DNA from: Nigrospora sphaerica | Taxonomy: Eukaryota > Ascomycota > Sordariomycetes > Amphisphaeriales > Apiosporaceae | DNA length: 64,000 nucleotides | Assembly (NCBI GenBank): GCA_018287875.1 | Contig: JAGVVL010000021.1 | Coordinates: 434,001-498,000, forward strand | Direction of reading: 5' to 3' | Part shown: one piece after another, positions 35,561 through 45,883 of the stretch | How the letters are laid out: every line of letters begins with the position of its first letter | Numbering within the stretch: position 1 is the first letter of the stretch | Translations under genes and position numbers: made by a program | Notes under the pieces: model-generated | Seen by the model: the letters and a program-made list of their open reading frames with translations, nothing else | The model's database searches: none | What the model was told of the DNA's origin: nothing

Positions 35561-35689
35561 ACACCCGAATATGCGCCCCAACCCTGTCCGCCAAGAGCTC
35601 TAGCAGAGGTACCACACTACATTCAAATAGGTTAACGTAATCAGTAAGCGAGTACAACAACAGACAAGTGAATGCAACACTAACCAAAT

Positions 35690-36060
35690 TTCACGCGACG
35701 CTTGCACAAAACCCAAATTTCCATCACAGCTAAAGATGCAATATAAGAGCGACGAAAAGGATAGAATCCTAGCCATTCAGGCTATAGAAAGAGATTCGGA
35801 AATTAGCGCCCGCGGCGGTACAAGGTTTTACAGCGTGGACTGTAATTACAACCTTATATTGCCGCCGGCGCTGTCGCCTTTCGCGATGCAATTCTATACC
35901 GAAATTACGAAAATGACGGACCTGAAGAAATCAACACTTTTTCAATAGGTTCTTGACCTGGACTCTCGCGCTTTCCCTCTAAATCTGGCTCGCGTAGGGG
36001 ATATAGCTAATCAACTGTTACGCGACCGCGATGCGTCACCGGTTGGCAAGCGCTAGGCTA
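35690..36060 (+). pseudogene. Relic of a pogo transposase N-terminus
   Basis: The frame from 35736 reads DRILAIQAIERDSEISARGG, matching LILAIQSLENNPQSSRRA of the complete pogo transposase. Further on, past frame changes, LDLDSRAFPLNLARVGDIAN and RDRDASPVGKR match its LDSRGFSPRLRDVEDMAN and ARDASRVGTHW. Stops and gaps make it non-functional. The similarity ends where another pogo element (36076) has inserted at a TA, so this older copy served as a target. Confidence 0.7.
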
Positions 36061-36075
36061 CCTACTTTAGTATTA

Positions 36076-37555
36076 ACGTAAGTGTCATATGAGTTGCGCA
36101 GTCAATTGAGTTGCGCACTTCTAAGCACCGGTCGCACATATCTATCAATTACTCAACCAAAACGCCTTAAATCAATTTAAACTACTCGGAATCTGACTCT
36201 GTAGACGTTTATACATCTACTTCACATGTGCGCGCATTATGTCCGGTGTTTCCGCAGATGCCACAACGGCGTTCGCGTGGTCGCGACCGTATCCCGCGAC
36301 TACTACTCGCACGCGTTTCCCCTTTTAACTGTGCATCCGCGTCCTTCTGGTCTAAAAGGTCTTGGGCCTTGCCGATCTCAAGTGTTCCTCCTTCCTGTAG
36401 ACGTGTTCTTTTAGCTTTACGGCGTTTTGCAAGGCTAGTATTCGCCTCTCGAAGCGTCTTCACCTCGGCCCGTAAAAGGGCGACCTCGTGCATTATTGCC
36501 ATCGCACCCTTCGCAAACTGATCGACTGCCGATAAAATCGGTGTCGGGGAGCTTCCCTGATGCTGGCGGACTCGACTTTTAATATAATCAGTTTGCGAAG
36601 TAGCTTGCGTTGGGTTGTGTGGCGTTTGAGAAGCCCATGGGACGGCCGCCGGCGGGAGGCTACTCGACGGCGAAGGCGTCGATAACTTCACGTCCAACTT
36701 CGAGAGAACTCGCTCCGGGTCGAGAGGCACTAAACCAGCCCCGGCGAATCCAGCCTTCACGTTGTCGGGCGTGAAGACCTTAGTGTACGCGGCTTGGAAG
36801 GCGATAAGTAACTCGGCCTTGGTGATGTGGTTAACGAGTGACTTCATGAACCCTTCGATTTCGTGACCGTACGCCCGCTTTAACGGGCTAAAACACCCAA
36901 CGTCGAGTGGCTGAAGTAGATGCAACGAATGCGGAGGCATAGAGATACAAATAATGTTCTTCTCTTTACAGAAAGCCTGGAACTCGGCCGAAACGTGACT
37001 CTCGTGCCCGTCGATTACTAATAGACGATATCGGCCTGTAGCGCGCGACGCGGTGTGTTTTTCGAAATGCCGAATCCAGTCCACGCCCGTCTCGTTGTTA
37101 GTCCATCCATTCGCGGTAGGTTTGATGACCCAGTCGCGTGGGAGGGTGCTGTCGGCGTACCAATTGGCGAGGTGGTAGGCGCCCTTCACCACGATGAACG
37201 GCGGGATGCACCAACCGTTCGAACAGACGCCCTGGATCACGGTAACCCATTCTCGATTGCCAGGCTGGACCTTTTTTCGTTTTCCGCTCCGATCGACACC
37301 GGTTACGACCATTGTGGACGTGATTTGGCCCATTATAAAGCCAGTCTCGTCAAAGTTGTAGACATCCTCGTCTTGGATACCGTATTTCGCCTTTAGATTC
37401 ACAAAAAGCGCGAACCAGCCGGAGATTTTTTCAGGATCTTCGCAGAGGGCCCTTTGGTAGTCGTATACACGCGAAAAACGCGTCCGGAGTTGTGGTTGTC
37501 GCTTCACGAAGTTCGCTGCCCAACGCGTCCCAACGCGTGTCGCGTCGCGCGATGT
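36076..37555 (-). mobile_element. Truncated pogo element nested in a pogo relic
   Basis: The terminal repeat begins after TA (36074-36075) with ACGTAAGTG. It contains GAGTTGCGCA twice, at 36091 and 36108, the same 17-bp spacing as in the complete pogo element. The transposase runs on the minus strand away from this end. The other end is missing: at 37555 the transposase reading stops abruptly at the 3' terminus of a LINE, and I do not find the N-terminal part on the far side of the LINE. Confidence 0.85.
36209..37554 (-). pseudogene. pogo transposase, N-terminus lost
   Basis: 432 residues from an internal ATG at 37507, with about 15 further homologous codons upstream (RDATRVGTRWAANFVKR) to the junction at 37554. 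The DDE core is complete (NFDETGF, VIDGHESH, LQPLDVG), and the C-terminal zinc knuckle CGICGNTGHNARTC is in frame, unlike in the 10.9-kb copy. The first 100 or so residues, including the psq helix-turn-helix, are missing. The element therefore probably cannot bind its own ends. Overall similarity to the 10.9-kb transposase is high. Confidence 0.85.
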
Positions 37556-37747
37556 AGCGATATTTTATTATGATTCTTACACCTAGCGACCTATTTAGGC
37601 CACGAGGACCCCCTGCGCATCTTAGCCTAGGAAAACCGTTCCGGGCTGACGTCCGGCCGGGTGAAAAACCTAGGTTCCGCTGCGTCGTACCGCTTCTATC
37701 TACTCTTTGACCTGCCATACCGAGATCGGGCTCAGCGCGCCCGCTTC

Positions 37748-40700
37748 CTAGCTGATAAGTTGATTCGCTAGCTGGAACATGTCCAGCCTTCCGGAGCGGA
37801 GTAGCCATCTTGCGATAATTCCTGCTTTTCCTGGGGTGTCGAGCATCCTGTCCGTGTCTATCGGTCCTCCTAGAGCTTGGACGAGATGCTCTCGTCTTTC
37901 TCTTTCCCGTGGGCAGAAAACGAGGATATGCCGGACGGTCTCCCTGCCCTGACCGCAGACGCACCAGGGGCTGTCGAAGCCTGGGACCCTGCGTTTAAAA
38001 AGGAAGTCTCGTAGCCCAATCTTGCCAGTCCTCGCTTGGACGAGGATGGAGCTCTCGGCCTTATGGAGTCCCTTATGGAGCTTGAGGACGTGCTTGTCTG
38101 GCGGCATCTTAGTTGCTGCCGGGGCTCGTGCTGTTCGATTTTGCTGCGTTTGTTGCCATCTCTGAAGCCAGTCTCTCTCCTTAGCCTTATGTGCTGAGTC
38201 TCCAGCTAGCCATTCGTCTAGCCACCTCTTACGATCGGGAGCGTCGGGGCCTTTCGGTCTGCGCCGGCGAGTCGGTCTTGTTAGGATCCATCTAGCTGCG
38301 CTATCGCATCTCGCTTGGATAAGCGATGCGATGCGCGGCTGCTGGAGCCTCTCTTCCGATGCCGCCACCTTTCTGTTGAGCAACGTGTCTAAGGGGGACA
38401 CGTAAGCTTCCGTTTCTAGTACTGCGGTGGCCGTGGCTTTGAAGGCTCCTGTGACCTTTCGGAGGCACTCTGTCTGGACGTCGTTGAGTGCCTTGGCTCG
38501 ATTTTCGAGATCTGGCGGTGCCACTCTGAAGCTCCATAGCCTATCGCAGACCGTACGACGGCTGTATAGACTTGGCGGGCTCGTTGGAGAGACGCGCCCC
38601 ACGTCGAGCCGGCTATCCGGTTTAAAGCGTAGACCTGCGTCGCCATCTTCTTCGATATCGACTGGATATGGACGTCCCAGCGGAGACGTCTATCCACCTG
38701 GATGCCAAGGACGCGGCAGGAGTCTTCTGGTTCGATTTCGTGACCTTCTAAGGCTATCTTCGTGTCCGGACCTTTCCGTCTTCGAGAGAAGTGGACTAGG
38801 TGATATTTCTGGACTGCGAAGGTCATGCCGTGGTTGACTGCCCATTCCTTACAGATCCTGTGAGCGGCTTCCAGCCGCTCGCAGGTCTGCTCGGGGTCTA
38901 AACCGAAGCCGACGAGGTTCGTGTCGTCTGCGAAGGCTATAGTAGCTATCCCTGGTACGGCGCGGAGAGCCTTATAGAGACCGGCTGTATAAAGGCAGAA
39001 GAGGATAGGCGATAGGAGTGAGCCCTGCGGGACGCCTGCCGGGATTGGGATCTCGTCCGATTCCTGGCCGTCGAAGAATAGCGTGGTGGACCGGTCAGAT
39101 AGGAAGCTTCGGATCCAGCTGATAGTCCATATAGGGACCCTTAGCGCTCGTAGGTTAGCGAGGAGCCTTCCATGGTCGACGGAGTCGAAAGCGCCTGAGA
39201 TATCTAGCGATAGAAGGGTTGCTGCGCCTCCATGTTTCCAGGCTGTGCGGACTAGGTCCGTTAGCAACCGCAAGGCCGTTTCCGTGGAGCGGCCTTTCCG
39301 GTTGCCCATCTGTTCGTCCGGGAGCAGTCCATTTTCTTCGGCAAAGCTAGCTAGCCGTTGCGCTAGTAGGCTCTCGATCGCTTTTCCTATAGTGTTAAGC
39401 AGCGCGATAGGTCTCCATCCGCCGGCTTGGTGGTACTCGTTTGGCTGCTTTCCTGGCTTCCGGAGGATAACGGTGACTGCTTTGTGGAACGCTCTTGGAT
39501 AGTATCCTATATGCCAGCACGCTTCCGCTAGGGAGGCCAAGGCCTGGAAGAGGGGCTTTCCTAGGCGTTTGAGAAATCCGTTCGGAAGCTGGTCTGGTCC
39601 AGGTGCCTTCCACTGGCCTGCCTTAGTAAGGACGTCTTGGACTTGTTCTGCTGTCACCTTGCCGTCCATATCGAGAGGCGCTGCGAGCCGGTTCGTTGTT
39701 CGGAAGCCGGTGTACGTAGCCTTAGGGAGGGGATAGAACCTCTCTCGGAAGGCCTCTGTTTTCTCCTTATGGGTCGTTGCTTCGCCACGCGGTGTGTAGA
39801 GCGTAGGGACTGCTGGGGGTAACGGCGGTGCTGCTTCTTCCGTTCTTGCCCATCTCGCAATATTCCAGACGCCAGCTGGCTGACTAGAAGCCTCGTGGAG
39901 CATATGTCTCCAGGACGCCGTCTTGGCTTCTCGGATCGTTTTCTTTTTCGCAAGGGATGCTTGCCGAAGGGCTTGCCAGGCTGCGTCTGTCCTGTCGGAT
40001 AGCCATGCTCGCTGGGCTCGTCTCTCCTCCTTTATAGCTCTTTTTGTGTCGTGGTTCCACCAGGCCTTGCCTCTCCCCTTAGAGTGGCGGAGGGGGGCAA
40101 CCAGGTCGGCTATTCGAGTTAGCTCCTTAGTTAACGTCTCGGTGTAGCTATCGATTTCTTCTGGTGTCTCGAGTTGCCCTGGCTGTGGTAGGTGTGCCGC
40201 TTCTGCTTTTGCCTGGTTATAGTCAGCTGTTTTCCAGCTGCGTCGTGGTCTGTCTCGGCGGTCTATATGAGGTCCAGCCACGCGTATCACCTGAGGGAGG
40301 TTATCGGATCCTGCGTATGGTGCGTATCCGTCATAGACGACCCGGAGATCGTCTGTGGCCCAGGCTAGGTCGATCGTAGAGTCTGCGCATCCTTTTCGTG
40401 TCCATGTCGGTGTTCCAGGGGGTGTGATCAGCTGGAGTCTCCAGGATTCTGCTAGCTGGAGCAGCTTGTTAGCTGCCCTATGGGGTCGGACGTTGTATCC
40501 TCCCCAGACAGGGTGGTGGACGGTGAAGTCTCCCACGAGGACTGTTCGTCTTGGCTGGGGTTCGGCATAGAGGGCTTCGATAGCGGGCAGGTCCGATCTG
40601 CTGGTGGACCCAGGGGGAGGCGAGTATATGCAGATAACTGTTATAGGACCGTCTGGTAGTTGGATTGTGTCGCACCACAGCGGCACTGGCAGGATAGAAA

Positions 40701-41127
40701 CGGACTTCAAGGTTGTTCATTAAAGGAAACCAACGCAAGGAAAGATGCCAGACATGGCAGACTATATACTGAAGCTTGCCAAGACTCCTGTGGAGCTTCT
40801 CACGTGATCCCACTAATAGGTTGTCGACCTTGGGAATGGCCTCACGGCGCGACAGATTGTGATACGACATCTATCTGGCTGTGCCTCGTGTGTCCACTGC
40901 GCTGGGGTGTACTTCTTATTAATATAGATGCATGCCCTACCTCCCTCGATCGCGTAAAGTAGGTAGTACGGAGAGGATCTCGGGCAGTAGGTGGTCGGCA
41001 TGTGTGGGTTTCGCCAGGGCTCTTGGATAGCCAGGACGTCGTACTCTTCGGAGATGGCATCGACTACCGGGATCTGTGCTTTCTTGCTTTTCTGCGTGTT
41101 CCAGTGTAGGATCCTTAGCGCTGTCAT
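37748..41127 (-). pseudogene. LINE ORF2, endonuclease-reverse transcriptase, interrupted
   Basis: The target-primed reverse-transcription enzyme, about 1,060 residues if uninterrupted. The APE endonuclease starts MTALRILHWNTQKSKK, with AIQEPW and the GDFTVHHPVWGG motif (the usual Asn in GDFN is Thr here). The RT domain has GPDQLPNGFLKRLG, GVPQGSLLSPILFCLY and FADDTN. The thumb (LRKVTGAFKATATAVLE) leads straight into a C-terminal CCHC finger (CVCGQGRETVRHILVFC). I see no RNase H domain, which many Tad elements have. Two lesions are present: an insertion at 40668-40854 in the endonuclease, and a missing C near 38545 that moves the frame just before PPDLENRAK. Removing the insertion and one target-site copy (192 bp) would keep the frame. 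Confidence 0.85.
40668..40854. mobile_element. 187-bp TG...CA insertion with 5-bp target duplication
   Basis: Lies inside LINE ORF2. GATTG flanks it on both sides (40663-40667 and 40855-40859). The insert begins TGTCGCACC and ends GGCGCGACA, so its ends are short imperfect inverted repeats of TG...CA type. That pattern and the 5-bp duplication fit a very short solo LTR. An alternative reading is a 7-bp duplication GATTGTG around a MITE. It has no coding capacity. Confidence 0.8.
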
Positions 41128-41129
41128 GG

Positions 41130-42482
41130 TCAAGCGTGGATGCTATTTAGTGTTGACTCCGGTGTTTCGATGTCCATGTCGTCTGTCTCTTCGTGGGCTC
41201 TGCTGCGGGCTCTGCCAGTGCTTCTAGTACGGCAGCTAGTTGCTCGACGCTTCCGCGGCTGTACTGTCTGCCAGTCCTCGGCTGTTGACTTAGGGGGTAC
41301 TTGCGAGGGCAATGCGAATCCCTTCGGTCTCGTGACATAAGTAGCCTTGGCGATCTGGACCTGCTCCTGGCGGACTGGACACTCCTTAGACCACGCAGTG
41401 TGTGGTCCTCGGCATGCTGGACAGCAGTACCGGCTCTTATTCTCGGCTTCTGGGCATTCTTTATCGTCACGCTTTGTTGAAGAGCAGAGCCCGCACCTAC
41501 GTGCGTGGCGGCAGACACGGGCGACATGTCCATAACGGTAGCAGTGGTAGCATTGCTTAAGCTGTGCTCCTTCGGCGAAGGGCTCGCATGGATAGTAGCT
41601 ATACTGCCAAATAAGGCCGTCTCGACATAGCTGTTCCGCTTGTTGAACCGTGGGTACTGCAATATATAGGGCCGTGACCTTCCTGGACGAGGTCTTAGCA
41701 TTGCGAGGGAGCTTGGCCTCCAGGACGTCGATAGGGCCGCCGGGCTGGTTCCGGAGTTGGACTTCTAGCTGCCCTTGGTTCGTCTCTATGGCCTCCTTGT
41801 TGATGCCATGGGCCACCACTAGGATCTTTCTCTTCTGGATAGAGGCGTTCTCTCCGAAGGCCTCGGTGGTCCAGGCCCGGTCAGTTTCCAGCTGTCGCTT
41901 CTCTTCTGCTGTCTTGCAGGTAATAGCATAGTCTCCGCTGGGAAGCTTCCGTGCGGCTATTGCTGTTTCTCTGCCTGTTGCTGCGTTAACTTTCCGCACG
42001 ATCTCCTCGTAGGTGCGGCCTTTAGTTCCTGCGGCCTTAACCGTTACCTCCCGTTCGTGTCGAGGAGGCAGAGTCTTAGCTACCTGGGGGGCCCTGGGCG
42101 CTGGGGCGGCGGTAAGGGCAGTAGCGGCTGTAGCGTACGTCTTAGGAGCTTTAATTTCCTTATAGATAGCTTGCAGCGTGTTCTCGATAGCATTGATACG
42201 TCTTTCGACGCTGGGCTGGTTGTCCGATTCCTTAGCCGCCGTCTCTAGGACCGGAATGACGGCTTGAACTGCTGCGGCTAAGGCCGCAATGTTAACTTCA
42301 CCAGCTAGGAAGCGTTTGAAGTCGTCTATAGTGCTGCGTATATCCTCTGGACTGCGTCCAGGTGCTGTAACGCTGTCTGGCGATGGTGTTCTTGAGTCCG
42401 GAGGTGACGGCTCGGGGGGTGGGGCGGGCCTATGGCGGCTCCCACCACCCGCGCTTTGCCTCGAGGGTGGTGAATCGACCAT
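41130..42482 (-). CDS. LINE ORF1, gag-like RNA-binding protein
   Basis: The product is the nucleic-acid chaperone and RNP component expected of a Tad-clade LINE, 450 residues. The N-terminus is Pro/Ser rich (1-45). A helical and Ala-rich central part follows, then an RRM-like region around 150-290 (GDYAITCKTAEEKRQL). A zinc-knuckle cluster lies at about 325-385: CYHCYRYGHVARVC (CX2CX4HX4C), a second Cys-rich block CGLCSSTKRDDKEC, and CPACRGPHTAWSKEC. The C-terminus is basic then acidic. The frame is intact from an ATG at 42482 and ends two bases before the ORF2 ATG. Confidence 0.88.
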   Translation of the reverse strand: MVDSPPSRQSAGGGSRHRPAPPPEPSPPDSRTPSPDSVTAPGRSPEDIRSTIDDFKRFLAGEVNIAALAAAVQAVIPVLETAAKESDNQPSVERRINAIENTLQAIYKEIKAPKTYATAATALTAAPAPRAPQVAKTLPPRHEREVTVKAAGTKGRTYEEIVRKVNAATGRETAIAARKLPSGDYAITCKTAEEKRQLETDRAWTTEAFGENASIQKRKILVVAHGINKEAIETNQGQLEVQLRNQPGGPIDVLEAKLPRNAKTSSRKVTALYIAVPTVQQAEQLCRDGLIWQYSYYPCEPFAEGAQLKQCYHCYRYGHVARVCRHARRCGLCSSTKRDDKECPEAENKSRYCCPACRGPHTAWSKECPVRQEQVQIAKATYVTRPKGFALPSQVPPKSTAEDWQTVQPRKRRATSCRTRSTGRARSRAHEETDDMDIETPESTLNSIHA

Positions 42483-42685
42483 TTCTAGGCTAAATGGGGC
42501 CCTAGGAACAGTTTCCGGGCTATCCGGTAGCTTATAGAGTCGTGGTTGTGATGTTATCGCTGTGTGGGGTCGGTTTCGAAAAGTTTTTTTTCTGGTGGTG
42601 GTGTTCTTGATATTTGAATTTAATTTCTACACAGACTTTCAGCTCTTGAACGGCACGAAGTGTTTCTTGGTATAAGTGACAGCAG

Positions 42686-43244
42686 GTGCAGGTGCAGCGC
42701 GCAGATGGCCTGTGCGTCCTGGGTCCTAGCCCAGGGAGCCCCGTAGATACGGTGGGGTCGCACAAGAAGGAAGACGCAGCGGTCGCCTTCGAGGGCTGGT
42801 TCACAGAACGAGTCCTGCGAGACACCACGTTCTTTTTGGATGGACCTCGGACGCAGGAGGAGATCGATACGACTACGTGATATACGAGGGGCACCGAAGA
42901 GCAGCGGAAGGGCAAGCGCTCTCGCCGCCTGCAGCATGGTATCCGACGTGGAAGCTCTCGAGGCTCTGTGCGGGCTTGAAAGGGCAACCAATCTCTACCC
43001 TGACGCCCCCGTTACCCTCTACATGGACAACACGGCTACGATATGGAGCGCCCAGAAGGACGCTCTCACGACGTTCCAGTGGGTGTTCGTAGCCATCCGC
43101 AGGATTACGCAAGACCGAGTGGTCACCATCAAATGGAGCTCGGGCCACAAAGGCAGCCGCAGACGAACGAGCGATGCGATTGCGCATCTTCGTCGGTCTC
43201 ATTCGCTGCTATGTCATGGTGCAAACACTGGACGAGCCGAGTGA
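42686..43244 (+). pseudogene. RNase H domain relic of another LINE
   Basis: Opposite in orientation to the LINE on its left. Across three frames the plus strand reads FFLDGPRTQEE (the DGS-type strand), then YVIYEGHRRAAEGQALSPPA, then VSDVEALEALCGLERA, LYMDNTATIW and VVTIKWSSGHKG. These are the successive motifs of a retroelement RNase H (Asp, Glu, Asp and the GH-loop). At least two frameshifts separate the blocks. Because the adjacent LINE lacks RNase H and lies on the other strand, this must come from a different element. Confidence 0.7.
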
Positions 43245-44758
43245 CCCACGAGCATACCTGGGCCAGCACGCAATGGGCCTAACTAGTGTAGCCACCCGTG
43301 GTGGACATCCTGTTTTCGGAGGATAGCCGCAGCATCCTCGGGGTCGATGCCAGCTGCCGCCTTGGTATGGATGCTTTTGAACGCCAACACTGCGGTGTGC
43401 CGGCGGATCAGTGATACCAACGCGCCCTTGCTTACTATAGCGGGGAAAGCGGCGTCGGATGCGGTTATACAATCTCTTTCCATAGAATGGCACCCGCTAT
43501 GTCTTGCCTACTCCATCCCTTGCCTCCTCGTCCAGAAGCGCGAAGCGGGATCCCGAGGTCGGGTTCGCTGCGTCACCCACCCTAGCTGGGAAGCCTAGCT
43601 GAGGACTCGAGCATAAGTACTGGCCGTCACCCTCGTCCCTTTACGGACGGCCGCCTGGCCATAGACCACCATAGGCGCTCCTTTGAACGTGATGGACCAA
43701 GCACTTCAGGCACAGCCAGAGAACTATGTTTTCTGGCAACCAAACGGAGCCATGCAGGAATCTAACGTCGGGCATCGCGGGGGACAGCAGGCCTACACCG
43801 GCTGGCACGCATCCTTCCCAGGTAAGGAATTCACACAGGAACACGGGCCGGACTAACCTCAGTAGATGGAGATGCCGTCAACCACTATGGGCCACCCCTC
43901 TGCCTACCAATTTTCGACAGTGGTCTGCGATATCCACTGGCGATGACCGGAAACCTGATCCTGCACCAGGCTACAGCATGCGATGGTGCTGGATCTACCG
44001 GGCTCTCGTACGCCGCTCCTAGCAGCCGTGGAATGGAACACGGCGGGGCGCCCGTGGGAGTTGTCTTCGAGGGCTATTCAGCAGTCCCACGTGCCTATAC
44101 ATTTGTCTGGGTTTCAAGAACAAGGTACACGGGGGAGATGGTGGGGGTCTTCTTCATGGACCGTGTGCTGTACTCGAGGATTGCCTGCCCCTACTGTTGC
44201 TGCTGCACAATTTCCTGACTACCCGGTTAAAGGGGCGAAGGGCAGTGAGTTCAGATGGCAGGTGCTTTACATTCAATTGGGCACGGCGCGGTGCAGCGCC
44301 CCGTCATCGGCCGACTTTCCTGATGTTCTACCTTTCAAGTGAGGTGAAGGTAATCAGTCTGCCTAGTATTGGCTTACAAAAGGGACAACGATAGGCACAT
44401 AGTAAAGAGGTTAGGGACCACCGAATTGAGCATGTGCGATATCTAGCCAACGCGATGGTATTTCTCAGCGTCTAGCCCGGGGGTATGTCTCCGAAAAACA
44501 ATTCTAGGAATGGAAATTTATACGGGGGGAGGGGTGATATATCTACTTGTCAAGCTCTCATTTACTGTGGCTGCTACAGAGAAGCTCCTTCGCAACGTCT
44601 ACCAGTCATGCTAGACGGAGGCACCATATGACGCTTTACGATCACCCAGACCGATCCGCTTGATCTTGCCATATCCGTTTCTCCACATGCTATGCCATGC
44701 AGAAGCAACATGTTGCTTTAGAGTCGAAAGTGCGACAAGGAGCCAGGACAGCAAGCGT
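43245..44758. other. Intergenic, no firm gene
   Basis: A minus-strand frame at 43283-43483 (AFPAIVSKGALVSLIRRH, ending HHGWLH) looks compositionally protein-like and could be the end of a lost gene, but I recognise no family. The rest shows no supported feature. Confidence 0.35.
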
Positions 44759-45130
44759 CTAGATACCCGTCCATTGGACTTGGATGCGGCCGGTGCCGAG
44801 ACCGGTGAACTCCTGGAAGAGGGCCTGTGTAGCGTCAATGGACCCCTTGCTGCAGCCACCACACTTGTCCCAGACCTGAGCCGTTGCCTTCTTCCCATCA
44901 CGGGTGATGGTGATGGTCTTTCCACAGATGGGGTCGGTATTGGGGTTGCCTCCGGCGGTGAAGTAGTCCTCGTTAACTGCGACGGTGTGGTCGCCGTCCT
45001 GGATGCCGTGGCCACAAGCACCCACGCCACCTGCGAAATTGTGGTATGTCATATCGCCATGATGGGCTTCCACTTTGCCGGCGATGGCCATGGCGGTGGC
45101 TGTGATGGTGATAAGAGTGGAGGGCTGCAT
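44759..45130 (-). CDS. Secreted double-psi beta-barrel (RlpA/expansin-like) protein
   Basis: A small extracellular protein of about 123 residues. I choose the ATG at 45130 because it gives a signal peptide (MQPSTLITITATAMAIAGK, cleavage near VEAH). The frame is open 14 codons further upstream, but that would bury the signal. The mature part opens GDMTYHNFAGGVGACG, then has VAVNEDYF, CGKTITI and WDKCGGCSKGSIDAT, and ends GLGTGRIQVQW, the pattern of single-domain DPBB proteins (RlpA-like, barwin/papain-inhibitor group). Four mature Cys would give two disulfides. Fungal members occur as secreted wall-associated or host-interaction proteins; the precise role is unknown. It is divergent from the tyrosinase, about 750 bp apart. 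Confidence 0.85.
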   Translation of the reverse strand: MQPSTLITITATAMAIAGKVEAHHGDMTYHNFAGGVGACGHGIQDGDHTVAVNEDYFTAGGNPNTDPICGKTITITRDGKKATAQVWDKCGGCSKGSIDATQALFQEFTGLGTGRIQVQWTGI

Positions 45131-45883
45131 TGCAACGGTTGTGAAGGTCTGAAAGTAGGTAACTCGTGCCATGGACGTAGACGTATTAGGGGAAAGCGCT
45201 TGTCAATTTCACGAAGACGCAGGATAGTTCGGCAAGAGGACCATGTGGACGATGAAGAAAGAGAGGCGAAGTATAATCACGACTGACACCCGAAGTACAA
45301 CCCACACGGTGTGGCCATTCCCTTTTTGAATTCATCCATTGCGATGTGTGCTTTTTTACTGTCCCTGGTACTATTAAGAAAGTGCGGCGTATGGTCTGGC
45401 GCAGCTTCTTTCTGGGTCTGTTTCTCTCGGCCTACCGAAACTGGCGCACTTAGTTCAGCTAGCTTCGTCTGGCTCCTGGACACCAGACTGGATGGATGTA
45501 TAAATTGGCCCAGTCCAGTTGAATGTCCGTTTAGGCGATAGGAGCCGAATAGGCGGCAAGTTTTAAGGTGGCCAGAACCGGAGCGGATGATGACGCCAAA
45601 ACGGTCTTTTTCAAAAGCATCCGTCCGACAGAGCAAGTCACAATGGCTAAGCCAAAACTCGACTGGCTTTCGTCCCAACCCTCCTGCCTTCCTTGTGTCC
45701 GCATGACACGTCTAATGGCAACTGCGATCCATTCGTCCCGGCTGCAGCCTGAAGCTAATTGGTACGAGACGAGACATAAAAAGAATACCACGGCATGAGA
45801 CACTCTGATTTCGGTCGATCGCGAATCGTTCGTCTCTTGGCGCTCTAACTGTTATCTTTCCTGTTCCCCTGTCCTTATTTGCG
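45131..45883. other. Divergent intergenic region
   Basis: Shared upstream DNA between the DPBB gene (minus) and the tyrosinase (plus). No specific regulatory site can be supported. A pyrimidine-rich stretch precedes the tyrosinase ATG. Confidence 0.4.

Larger units (their letters stand above)
37556..42600 (-). mobile_element. Tad-like LINE retrotransposon, near full length
   Basis: A minus-strand non-LTR element. Its 3' end lies at 37556 (sequence GTAAGAATCATAATAAAATA on the minus strand), followed by about 190 bp of 3' untranslated DNA, ORF2 (to 41127), ORF1 (41130-42482) and a short 5' leader. The 5' limit is approximate. ORF1 stops at 41132-41130 and ORF2 begins at 41127, giving TGA-CC-ATG, an arrangement suited to termination-reinitiation. 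The 3' end abuts the transposase of a truncated pogo. ORF2 carries a 187-bp insertion and one single-base deletion. Confidence 0.88.

Noticed and set aside
35385..37740. Direct repeats at 35.4 and 37.6 kb as LTRs of a small retroelement
   Set aside because: Both are 3' untranslated ends of LINE copies: one continues into LINE ORF2, and both end in an A-rich tail.
43943..44342. Two overlapping plus-strand frames of 91 and 119 codons
   Set aside because: Overlap each other in different frames and show no recognisable motif.
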